A stretch of DNA of 14,378 nt from Candidatus Hydrogenedentes bacterium UBA2224 (GTDB lineage: Bacteria > Hydrogenedentota > Hydrogenedentia > Hydrogenedentales > SLHB01), in contig DDYW01000124.1 in the NCBI GenBank assembly GCA_002348185.1, positions 1-14,378 on the forward strand, read 5' to 3'. The notes under the pieces were generated by a model, which saw nothing but the letters and a program-made list of their open reading frames with translations, did no database searches and was not told the origin of the DNA. Position numbers and translations under genes: made by a program. Shown here piece by piece: positions 5,271-12,845 of the stretch; the first letter of the stretch is position 1; every line of letters begins with the position of its first letter.

Positions 5271-8144
5271 ATGTATCTGGCATTCAGACGGCCGTACCGG
5301 ACCCTGCGTATTCTGGGTTCCTGCGGGGCGCTCGTTGGATTCCTTGTTTTCGCGCCGCAACCCGCACCGGCGGACGAGCAGGACTCCTGGCGGGCGCTCG
5401 TCGAGGCCTCGTTCCTGCAGGAAGACGCCCTGTTCCAAACGGCGGTTCCGGACGCGCACGGAGAGGTCTCGTCGCAGGAGGATGCCGCGGGTGGGTGCGA
5501 TGGCATCAAGACCGGCGCCTACGGTTTTCACACGGCCAGCGGCGAGCAGGATCCCTGGTGGCAGGTGGACCTCGGCGCGGTATATGAGCTCGACCGGATC
5601 GTCGTCTACAACCGTACGGACAGCGGCACTGCTGCGCGGACCCGCACGCTCCAGGCGCTGGTGTGTCCGGAGCCTCAGAACCCCGCCTTCCAGACCGTGT
5701 ACACGCACGACGGGTCGGTTTTCCTTGGCGTCGCGGACAACGCTCCGCTGGTCATCGATCTGCGCGGGAAAGGCATTGCGGCGCGCGTCGTGCGGCTCCA
5801 GATCCCGGGGAAGTGTTCGTTTGCCCTCGATGAGGTCGAGGTGTATGCCGCCGGCAACCCCGGCGAGAATATCGCCCTGGGAAAACCCGCCGACCAGAAG
5901 AGCACCAGTCCCTACTCGCGGTCCTCGGCCGCGGTTGCGGATGCGTTGACCTGTTCCGCCGCCCACATCCAGCACGTGTTCGCGCAGGGACACGCGCTCG
6001 CGGAACGCCTGGGCCATGCCGGACATGTCCCCGGACTGGCGGAGGCCGTTCAGGCGTTCAACGCCATAGATGCGGAATGGAAGGCGCTGGCGTCCGCCGG
6101 GGCAACGGACGCCGCGGCGCGGCGCGCGATCTACCTGAATGCGCGGTGGGCGCTGCGTGATATCGCGTTCCGCAATCCCCTGTTTGATTTCGACCGCCTC
6201 CTCTTCATCAAGCGGCACGATTCCAGGGGCGTATTCCACATGTGTGACCAGTACTACGGGTTCAACGCCGTTCCCGGCGGCGGGCTTTTCGTCCTGAACG
6301 GCCCGTTCGGGGCGAATCCGTCGGCGGAGAACCTGCTTACGGCTTCGAACGTGGCAGCCGGCCGTCTGGCCGGGGCCCCTCTCGAGCCGGGGGCGTTTCT
6401 CTCGCCCGAACTCTCGTATGACGGCAGCACGATCTATTTTGCCTATACGGAAGCCCTGGGCGAGGACCTCGAATGGACCCCGCGGAGCTGCTACCACCTC
6501 TTCCGCTGCAACGCCGATGGCTCGGGCCTCGTCCAGCTCACCGACGGTTCCTGGAACGACTTCGACCCGTGCGAGTTGCCAAACGGTCGCCTGGCGTTTA
6601 TCTCCGAGCGCCGGGGAGGCTACCTGCGCTGCGGCCGCCATTGTCCAACCTATGCGATGTACGGCATGCGCGCCGACGGGTCGGACATCATCCCGCTGAG
6701 CTACCACGAAACTCACGAATGGCACCCCAGCGTGAATCATGAAGGGATGATCGTCTATACGCGCTGGGACTATGTTGACCGCGACACCAATGTGGCCCAT
6801 CACATCTGGACCAGCTATCCCGATGGCCGCGATCCGCGTAGTTTCCACGGTAATTACCCCGAGGACCGGTCCCGCCGTCCGTGGATGGAGATGAGCATCC
6901 GCGCCATTCCCGGTTCGCACCGGTATGTCGCGACGGCCGCGGCGCACCACGGACATGCCTTTGGCTCGCTGGTGCTGATCGACCCGCGTGCCGCCGACGA
7001 CGGCGCGATGAACCAGCTCACGCGCCTGACTCCCGAGGTGCCGTTCCCCGAGTCGGAACGCCACCTGCGGCCCATTGCCGAATGCATGGTCTATGGCACG
7101 CCCTGGCCCCTGAGCGAAGACGACTACCTCTGCGTGTACGATCCCACCACCAGGAACCGCGGCATCTACTGGCTCGACCGGTTCGGAAACCGGGAACTGC
7201 TCTACCGCGATCCGGCCATTTCCTGCCTGAGCCCGATTCCGCTCACGCCGCGGCCGAAACCGCCCGTGCTCCCGGCCGGAACCACCCAAACCGCCCAGAC
7301 CCCGCCCGAAGATCAGTTCGGCACGGTCGCGGTTATGAACGTGTACGAGAGCGATTTCGCATGGCCCGAAGGCGCCAAAGTCGCCGCATTGCGGGTCATC
7401 CAGGTGTTGCCGAAGACCACGCCCCCGCCCAACGAGCCGCGGATCGGGATCGCCAACCAGAGCAATGCCCGGGCCGTGCTGGGCACCGTGCCGGTCGCGG
7501 AGGACGGAAGCGCGCATTTCCGCGCGCCGGCCGGCAAGCTCATTTATTTCCAGGCGCTGGACGCGCAGGGGCTGGCCATACAATCCATGCGTTCGGCGAC
7601 GTATCTGCACGCGGGCGAGAACCTGACCTGCCTGGGCTGCCACGAACACAAGCACCAGGCGGGCCTCCGGATGGCGCGCGTTCCCGCCGCCCTGCAGCGG
7701 CCGCCGTCCGCGATTCTACCCGATGTCGAAGGCTCCAATCCGTTCAACTACCAGCGGCTGGTGCAGCCCGTGCTTGACCGGCACTGTGTGGCGTGCCACC
7801 GGGAAAAGGGGGCGCTTCCTCTGGATGGCGAGCCGCAGGGGCCGCATCTCTGGGCCCGCTCGTATGAAAACCTGGCCGGGGACTACGGCTTCTACTTTAA
7901 TGTGAGCAACGGCTCGATCAATGATGGGGTGCATGGCGGCAGCCGGACCGTCCCCGGGGCGTTCGGGGCTCGCGCGGCGAAACTGTTCGACTACCTCAAC
8001 GGACAGCACTACGACGCGAAGCCGTCTCAAGAGGACCTCTACCGGCTGGCCCTGTGGCTGGACTGCAATTCCGAGTTTTTCGGCGCATATGAGAACACCG
8101 GGGCCCAGAGCCGCGGAGAACTGGTCACTCCGTCGCTGGAGTGA
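5271..8144 (+). CDS. Exported di-heme protein: discoidin, propeller and hydrazine synthase alpha-like middle domain (paralog 1)
   Basis: This 957-residue exported protein probably carries two covalently bound hemes in the periplasm or on the cell surface. Start: GGAGGG six bases upstream, followed by a signal peptide (basic FRRPYR, hydrophobic core, likely cut after APA at 34). Residues 70-195 form a discoidin-like (F5/8 type C) domain with DPWWQVDLG. A helical linker ends in NPLFDFDRLLFIKR. TolB-like propeller blades span about 375-663 (for example LSYDGSTIYFAY and VYTRWDYVDRDT). Residues 683-792 resemble the middle domain of hydrazine synthase alpha and end in the first heme site CLGCH (787-791). 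The second site is CVACH (839-843), and H913 in NGQHYD is a possible distal ligand. A cysteine pair, C454/C458, sits in the propeller. The next gene is a paralog starting three bases after the stop. No HzsB or HzsC homolog is present, so hydrazine synthesis is not supported. The discoidin domain suggests glycan binding; an oxidoreductase or electron-transfer role is inference. Confidence 0.88.
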   Translation: MYLAFRRPYRTLRILGSCGALVGFLVFAPQPAPADEQDSWRALVEASFLQEDALFQTAVPDAHGEVSSQEDAAGGCDGIKTGAYGFHTASGEQDPWWQVDLGAVYELDRIVVYNRTDSGTAARTRTLQALVCPEPQNPAFQTVYTHDGSVFLGVADNAPLVIDLRGKGIAARVVRLQIPGKCSFALDEVEVYAAGNPGENIALGKPADQKSTSPYSRSSAAVADALTCSAAHIQHVFAQGHALAERLGHAGHVPGLAEAVQAFNAIDAEWKALASAGATDAAARRAIYLNARWALRDIAFRNPLFDFDRLLFIKRHDSRGVFHMCDQYYGFNAVPGGGLFVLNGPFGANPSAENLLTASNVAAGRLAGAPLEPGAFLSPELSYDGSTIYFAYTEALGEDLEWTPRSCYHLFRCNADGSGLVQLTDGSWNDFDPCELPNGRLAFISERRGGYLRCGRHCPTYAMYGMRADGSDIIPLSYHETHEWHPSVNHEGMIVYTRWDYVDRDTNVAHHIWTSYPDGRDPRSFHGNYPEDRSRRPWMEMSIRAIPGSHRYVATAAAHHGHAFGSLVLIDPRAADDGAMNQLTRLTPEVPFPESERHLRPIAECMVYGTPWPLSEDDYLCVYDPTTRNRGIYWLDRFGNRELLYRDPAISCLSPIPLTPRPKPPVLPAGTTQTAQTPPEDQFGTVAVMNVYESDFAWPEGAKVAALRVIQVLPKTTPPPNEPRIGIANQSNARAVLGTVPVAEDGSAHFRAPAGKLIYFQALDAQGLAIQSMRSATYLHAGENLTCLGCHEHKHQAGLRMARVPAALQRPPSAILPDVEGSNPFNYQRLVQPVLDRHCVACHREKGALPLDGEPQGPHLWARSYENLAGDYGFYFNVSNGSINDGVHGGSRTVPGAFGARAAKLFDYLNGQHYDAKPSQEDLYRLALWLDCNSEFFGAYENTGAQSRGELVTPSLE

Positions 8145-8147
8145 CGA

Positions 8148-10985
8148 ATGAGGGGAGAAGGCATGCGGCTCGGGAAGGCGCTGGGCGCTGTTGTGTGGTT
8201 ATCCGTGCTGGCGGGTTCGAACGTTCAGGCCGGGGAACTTCCGTTCCGCGACCAGGTCGAAGCCGACTGGCTGCTGCAGGAACAGTACCGCTACGGCGAG
8301 CTCCCGGGGGACATCACCCCCGAATCGGATGCCGCGGGCGCCTGCGACGGCGTCAAGGACGGCGCATGGGGATTCCACACCAGCCAGCAGGACTCCCCCT
8401 GGTGGCAGGTGGACCTGGGAAGCGAATGCCGGGTTCAGCGTGTCGTCGTCTGGAACCGGTGCGACAGCGTCGCACCGCGGGCCGCGCGTCTCCTGGTGCT
8501 GGCATCGGCCGACGGAGCGTCGTGGCAGGAATGGTACGCGCATGACGGCGCCGTCTTCTACGGTTTCTCCGACAACGCGCCGCTGGTGGTCGACATCGGA
8601 GAACGCCCCGCCCGTTTTGTGCGGATCCAGCTCCCCGGCGCCGATTTTCTGCATCTCGACGAGGTCGAGGTGTTTGGCGCCGGTGAGCCGGACCGGAACC
8701 TCGCCCTGCACCGCCCCGCCCTGCAGAGCAGCCTCTCGCCATGGTCGAAAGACCACCGGCCAACTGCGCCGGTGGACTGGGCGGGGCGCTTCGCCCGGGT
8801 CGTGAGCCACACGGCCGCGCTCCTGGACGAGCTGGAGACGGAGGGCATCGAGGTTTCGGGCGACCGCACCCTGCTGGCGCAACTGGCCGGACGCGAAGGA
8901 ACTCCGGAAACCTATCTCGAGGCGCGCTGGCTTCAGCGCAAACTCACGTTCGCGCACCCGCTCCTGTCGTTCGACACGCTCTTCTTCGGCAAGCGCCTGC
9001 CGGGGACCTACAACCACATGTCGGACCAGTATTACGGCTGGTGGTCGCGTCCCGGAGGGGGGCTGTATGCCTTGCGCAATTTTGCCCAGCCCGACGGTCC
9101 CGTCATTGCGTGTCTCAGCGAGTCCATGGGCAGGGAAGGCAGTTTTCTGCGGCCGTGCCTGTCCTACGACGCGACCCGGGCGCTGTTCGCCTGGTGCCGC
9201 TATTACCCCGGCCTCGCGGAGCAGCCCGACAAGCTCGACAAGGGCAATGTCCCGGAGGACGCGTTCTATCACGTGTTTGAAATGGACCTGGCCACGCGGC
9301 AGGTGCGTCAACTGACCCGGGGCAAATACGACGATTTTGACGCGCGGTATCTGCCCGGCGGCGACATCATTTTTCTCTCGACCCGGCGCGGACAGGCCCT
9401 GCAGTGCGGTACGGCCAGCGCCCGGCGCACGCTGGAGACGCCGGACCTGCCCGACGCATATGTGCGCTGCGGAGGCGGGCCGGAGCGTCCCGTGGCCGTG
9501 TACACCCTGCACCGCATGAACGGGAACGGGGGAGATCTCTGCGCCATTTCACCGTTCGAGATGTTCGAGTGGACGCCCAGCATCGCCCACGATGGCCGTA
9601 TCCTCTACTCCCGGTGGGACTACGTCGACCGCGACAACATGCCGTATATGGGCCTGTGGTCCATCAACCCCGACGGCACCAACAGCAGCATCGTCTACGG
9701 CAACTTTACGCGCGCGCCCCATTGCACCTTCGAACCGCGGTCCATTCCGAATTCCCGCAAGATCATCTTCACGGCGTCGGCTCATCACGCGCAGACCATG
9801 GGCAGCCTGGTCTTGCTCGATCCCTCTGCTGGCACCGAGGGCACGGAACCCATCACCCGCCTGACGCCGGAAGTGGTCTTCCCCGAGATCGAAGGCTGGC
9901 CCGAGACGTATTTCGCCAATCCCTGGCCGTTATCGGAACGGTTCTATCTCGTGGCGTGGGGCAAAGCCGAGAGCGTCCGGGAAGGGGCCCGAATGTCCGG
10001 GAATGCCATGGGCCTCTATCTCTTCGATGCCGAGGGCAACCTCGAACTGCTTCACCGCGATCCCGAGTTCTCCTGTGCGTGGCCCATGCCGCTGGAACCC
10101 CAGCCCGAACCGCTCCGGCGGCCGGACGTTCCGGAATGGGACCGGGCCCACGACGGCCGCTTTGTGGTGACCGACGTGTACCGGGGGTTGCCCAACACGC
10201 CGCGCGGCACGATCAAGGCGCTGCGCATTGTCGCGGTCCCCGCGAAAACTCATCCCACGATGAACTTCCCCGCCATGGGCGTGACGCGCGACGACCCCGG
10301 CAAGTGCGTGCTGGGCACGGTGCCCGTAGAGGCGGACGGCTCGGCGCATTTCCGCGTACCCGCCGGGGTGATGGTATTCTTCCAGGCGCTCGACGGCCGG
10401 GGTATCGCGGTCCAGTCCATGCGGAGTTCCACGCACGTGCAGCCCGGCCAGACGCTCAGTTGCGTGGGGTGCCACGAGCCGCGCACCCAGGCGCCTCCGG
10501 TGGCCGCGGCGGCGGCCGCGCGCAGAGATCCGTCGAGAATCGCGCCCGGCCCGGACGGCTCTTGGCCTCTGCGCTTCGACCGCCTGGTGCAGCCCGTGCT
10601 GGAGGCGCATTGCGTTGCCTGCCACCGGGCGGACGGTGAACACGCGGAGGCGGCCCGGCGCCCGCTTACGCCGGAAGCGTCCTACGACATGCTGGTCGCT
10701 TTTGGAACGCCCAGTCTGCAGGATCAGGTGCGCGGGAGTTACGCGGACGGGAAATCGCTGGAGGGACAGGGGCCCGCGGCAAGCAGCCCGCTCCTCGCGA
10801 TGCTGACCCGCCAGGATGGTCACCACGGCGTGAAACTGACTCCCGCCGAACTCGAGCGCCTGATTGTGTGGATGGATACGTACGGCCAGCGACTGGGCTC
10901 GTTTGACGAGCGCCAGGAACAGCAGCTCGCCGCGTTGCGCGCCCAGTGGCACGACCTGCTGGCCCCCCCTCGCGAAGGGAGATGA
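8148..10985 (+). CDS. Exported di-heme protein: discoidin, propeller and hydrazine synthase alpha-like middle domain (paralog 2)
   Basis: The 945-residue product repeats the layout of the gene before it. It has a signal peptide (core ALGAVVWLSVLAGS, likely cut after VQA), a discoidin-like domain at about 60-181 (SPWWQVDLG), a helical linker ending HPLLSFDTLFFGKR, TolB-like blades at about 333-640, a middle domain at about 670-777, and heme sites CVGCH (772-776) and CVACH (822-826). H892/H893 in DGHHGVKL are candidate distal ligands. The blade cysteines C420 and C441 are separated by a longer loop than in the first paralog. Four bases after the first heme histidine there is Thr where the paralog has His. 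The start is uncertain: ATG 8148 has GGAG six bases upstream, and ATG 8163 (five residues shorter) has GGGGAG five bases upstream; both leave a usable signal peptide. The three-base gap to the previous stop indicates one transcript and probably coupled translation. The pair probably arose by tandem duplication. Confidence 0.87.
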   Translation: MRGEGMRLGKALGAVVWLSVLAGSNVQAGELPFRDQVEADWLLQEQYRYGELPGDITPESDAAGACDGVKDGAWGFHTSQQDSPWWQVDLGSECRVQRVVVWNRCDSVAPRAARLLVLASADGASWQEWYAHDGAVFYGFSDNAPLVVDIGERPARFVRIQLPGADFLHLDEVEVFGAGEPDRNLALHRPALQSSLSPWSKDHRPTAPVDWAGRFARVVSHTAALLDELETEGIEVSGDRTLLAQLAGREGTPETYLEARWLQRKLTFAHPLLSFDTLFFGKRLPGTYNHMSDQYYGWWSRPGGGLYALRNFAQPDGPVIACLSESMGREGSFLRPCLSYDATRALFAWCRYYPGLAEQPDKLDKGNVPEDAFYHVFEMDLATRQVRQLTRGKYDDFDARYLPGGDIIFLSTRRGQALQCGTASARRTLETPDLPDAYVRCGGGPERPVAVYTLHRMNGNGGDLCAISPFEMFEWTPSIAHDGRILYSRWDYVDRDNMPYMGLWSINPDGTNSSIVYGNFTRAPHCTFEPRSIPNSRKIIFTASAHHAQTMGSLVLLDPSAGTEGTEPITRLTPEVVFPEIEGWPETYFANPWPLSERFYLVAWGKAESVREGARMSGNAMGLYLFDAEGNLELLHRDPEFSCAWPMPLEPQPEPLRRPDVPEWDRAHDGRFVVTDVYRGLPNTPRGTIKALRIVAVPAKTHPTMNFPAMGVTRDDPGKCVLGTVPVEADGSAHFRVPAGVMVFFQALDGRGIAVQSMRSSTHVQPGQTLSCVGCHEPRTQAPPVAAAAAARRDPSRIAPGPDGSWPLRFDRLVQPVLEAHCVACHRADGEHAEAARRPLTPEASYDMLVAFGTPSLQDQVRGSYADGKSLEGQGPAASSPLLAMLTRQDGHHGVKLTPAELERLIVWMDTYGQRLGSFDERQEQQLAALRAQWHDLLAPPREGR

Positions 10986-11121
10986 CGGGGGAGGGACACC
11001 GCATAGCGCCGGGCGCTTGTTCGTCTCGAGCACGGCGTCGCCGCTCAATCGCCAGCTCACTTCAGGCGAGATGACAGAAACGCTTGTCCTCTCGGGCGCT
11101 CGAGGGATGCATGCAACCGCG

Positions 11122-11170
11122 GAGGCCCCTGCAGCACCGTTTCCACGGGCACCGCCCATGCAGGGGCTTT
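11122..11170 (+). terminator. Terminator-like hairpin after the di-heme genes
   Basis: GCCCCTGCA (11125-11133) pairs perfectly with TGCAGGGGC (11159-11167). Three more A-U or G-U pairs run outward into the TTT at 11168-11170, and CTCTC follows. The 25-base loop can fold a small inner hairpin, GGGC-ACC-GCCC (11147-11157). The site lies about 140 bases past the stop of the second di-heme gene and before the next promoter, a sensible place to end that transcript. The T-tract is short. The rest of the 10986-11206 spacer shows only a 5-bp AGCGC/GCGCT hairpin at 11005-11017 and no credible gene. Confidence 0.55.
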
Positions 11171-11206
11171 CTCTCGTCACCCGGTGATTCGCGCCGCGGC
11201 CGCCGA

Positions 11207-11235
11207 TTGAACCCCGGGCCGGGGCGTCCTATACT
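11207..11235 (+). promoter_or_regulatory. Sigma70-type promoter for the Gfo/Idh/MocA gene
   Basis: TTGAAC (11207-11212) and TATACT (11230-11235) are exactly 17 bases apart, matching consensus at four and five of six positions. The expected start is near 11242, leaving a leader of about 29 bases with AGGAG at 11259-11263, seven bases before the ATG. A second CATACTT copy at 11250-11256 follows the -10 box. This is the best promoter match in the window. Confidence 0.55.
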
Positions 11236-11270
11236 TCCTGTCATTGTCCATACTTCGCAGGAGATCTCCC

Positions 11271-12605
11271 ATGCCGTCACGACTATCGCGTCGAACCTTC
11301 CTCAAACGTTCCAGCCTTGCCCTGACCGCTCCGTTGATTCTTCCGCGGCTCAGCCTCGGCCAGTCTCCCAACGGCAAACTACAGTTGGCCGCGATCGGCG
11401 TTGCGGGCCAGGGCGGCAGCGATCTTGCCGCCATCTTTTCCAGCGGGAAAGTCGATGTGGTGGCGCTGTGCGACGTCGATGAAACCCGTCTGAACGAAGC
11501 GGCGAATACCTACACGCAGGCCCGAAAGTACTTCGACTGGCGCGAACTGCTTGCCAGCGAAGCCGGGAATATCGACGCGGTGTGTGTTGGTACGCCCGAC
11601 CACATGCACGCCCCCATTGCGTATTCGGCCATCTGCCTGGGCAAGCACTGCTATTGCGAGAAGCCGCTGACCCAGGAAGTGTACGAAGCCCGCCAGTTAC
11701 GGCTCGCCGCGGAACGCGCGGGCGTCGTTACCCAGATGGGCAACCAGATCCACGCGCATGCCTGTTACCGCAACGCCGCGAAAATGATGCAGGACGGCGT
11801 CCTCGGCAAGGTGAAGGAATGGCATTCGTGGATATCCAACGGATACGGGGGCACGGAATTGAGCCGTCCGGCGGCCGAAGATGCCCTTCCCCAGGGTCTG
11901 AACTGGGACCTGTGGCTGGGGGTGGCGCCGCAGCGCCCGTACAAGGCGGAGATCTACCATCCCCGCCTCTGGCGCTATTGGCAGGATTTCGGCTCGGGCG
12001 CCCTGGGCGATTTTGGATGCCACATTTTTGATCCCGTGTTTTCCGGACTGGGCATCGGCGCGCCGCTTCGCATCACGGCCGAAACTCCCGAGTTCAATAA
12101 CGAGGTGTGGCCGTTCTGGGAGGTCATCCACTACGAGTTTCCGGCCACCGCGATGACGGCGGGCGATACGGTTCGTGCCACGTGGTACGACGGCGGCAAA
12201 CACCCCGGCCCGGAGGCCATGGGCTTGCCCGCCGGTACGCCCCTCCCCGATGCCGGTTCGGTGATTGTGGGCGAAGAAGGCGTCATGGTGCTTCCCCATT
12301 GCGACAAGACCACCGTGTTGTATCCCGCCGACAAGTTCAAGGAGTTCAAGCAACCCGAGCTTCCCGGTCTCAATCACTATCATCAATGGGTCAATGCCTG
12401 CCTGGGGACGGACACCGCGGCTTCCAACTTCTCGTACGCGGGCCCGCTGGCCGAGGCGGTGCTGCTGGGCAACGTGGCCAATCGCTGCGCCGGGCAGACC
12501 CTCGAGTGGGATGCGCCGAACCTGCGGATCCCCAATGTGCCCGAAGCCAATGCACTCTTGCGGGTGCCGTACCGGGAAGGATGGGAAGTGGAGGGGTTGT
12601 CTTAG
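11271..12605 (+). CDS. Tat-exported Gfo/Idh/MocA family oxidoreductase
   Basis: The 444-residue product belongs to the NAD(P)-dependent sugar oxidoreductase family Gfo/Idh/MocA. The N-terminus carries a twin-arginine signal, SRRTFLK (6-12), followed by a hydrophobic stretch (SLALTAPLILP) and LGQ, so it should be exported folded with its cofactor. A Rossmann dinucleotide-binding turn is seen at GVAGQGG (43-49), after strand LQLAAI. The family signature EKP is at 130-132, and GDFGCHIFDP (247-256) supplies the conserved histidine (H251) usually found at the active site. GH109 enzymes, which cleave N-acetylgalactosamine by an NAD-dependent route, share this fold; neither a dehydrogenase nor a GH109-like role can be fixed from sequence. 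I chose ATG 11271 over an in-frame upstream codon because of AGGAG seven bases before it and the exact placement of the Tat motif. The small gene at 12654 follows after 48 bases and is likely co-transcribed. Confidence 0.92.
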   Translation: MPSRLSRRTFLKRSSLALTAPLILPRLSLGQSPNGKLQLAAIGVAGQGGSDLAAIFSSGKVDVVALCDVDETRLNEAANTYTQARKYFDWRELLASEAGNIDAVCVGTPDHMHAPIAYSAICLGKHCYCEKPLTQEVYEARQLRLAAERAGVVTQMGNQIHAHACYRNAAKMMQDGVLGKVKEWHSWISNGYGGTELSRPAAEDALPQGLNWDLWLGVAPQRPYKAEIYHPRLWRYWQDFGSGALGDFGCHIFDPVFSGLGIGAPLRITAETPEFNNEVWPFWEVIHYEFPATAMTAGDTVRATWYDGGKHPGPEAMGLPAGTPLPDAGSVIVGEEGVMVLPHCDKTTVLYPADKFKEFKQPELPGLNHYHQWVNACLGTDTAASNFSYAGPLAEAVLLGNVANRCAGQTLEWDAPNLRIPNVPEANALLRVPYREGWEVEGLS

Positions 12606-12607
12606 GG

Positions 12608-12628
12608 GGGCGGGCGCGTGCCCGGCCC
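12608..12628 (+). other. GC hairpin in the linker between two co-directional genes
   Basis: GGGC at 12608-12611 pairs with GCCC at 12625-12628, and GGGC at 12612-12615 pairs with GCCC at 12620-12623. The result is an eight-pair stem with one bulged G and a GCGT loop, starting right after the TAG stop. No T-tract follows, so it is more likely to stabilise or attenuate the transcript than to end it. It may simply reflect GC richness. Confidence 0.25.
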
Positions 12629-12653
12629 AGACGCTGCGCAGGGAGGTCACGGC

Positions 12654-12845
12654 ATGCTCTACACATTCGCGAAACTGGACACGGCGCAATTGACAGCGAT
12701 TCAGCAGCTCGAGCACGAGGAAGGACTCAAGATTCTGGCCCTGACTGCCGTCGATACGCAACCGGACCTGATCGATGCCGGCCGGCTGGCCAGACTGCAG
12801 GCTCTGGAGAAAACACTGGGCCACTGTCTGATCGCCGTGCGCTAA
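12654..12845 (+). CDS. 63-residue hypothetical protein with two similar halves
   Basis: I do not recognise the family. The gene is credible because GGGAGGT (12641-12647) lies six bases before the ATG, one of the strongest ribosome sites in the window, and it follows the oxidoreductase gene by 48 bases. The protein has no signal peptide or membrane segment. It contains two aligned copies of one pattern, LTAIQQLEHEEGLKILAL (13-30) and LARLQALEKTLGHCLIAV (45-62). The copies share Leu, Gln, Leu-Glu, Gly and Ala and have hydrophobic matches elsewhere, which suggests a helix-strand unit occurring twice. The stop TAA (12843-12845) overlaps the stop of the convergent aminotransferase gene. A small cytoplasmic binding or regulatory protein is possible; no function is assigned. 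Confidence 0.7.
   Translation: MLYTFAKLDTAQLTAIQQLEHEEGLKILALTAVDTQPDLIDAGRLARLQALEKTLGHCLIAVR

Noticed and set aside
5271..5372. Lipoprotein signal around Cys18 (LGSC) in the first di-heme protein
   Set aside because: The cysteine lies before the hydrophobic core and is followed by more membrane-like residues. Cleavage after APA (31-34) is more likely.
5214..7655. An 813-codon minus-strand open frame opposite the first di-heme gene
   Set aside because: Low-complexity Arg/Gly-rich translation with no motif, while the plus strand encodes a coherent multi-domain protein.
5271..10985. Calling the two large proteins hydrazine synthase (HzsA)
   Set aside because: Only the middle-domain layout fits. 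The extra discoidin domain, the altered residue after the first heme site and the lack of HzsB/HzsC argue against it.
10986..11270. A small gene or known riboswitch in the spacer before the oxidoreductase gene
   Set aside because: Open frames here have no ribosome site or recognisable product, and the folding seen is explained by one terminator-like hairpin. No riboswitch core was recognised.
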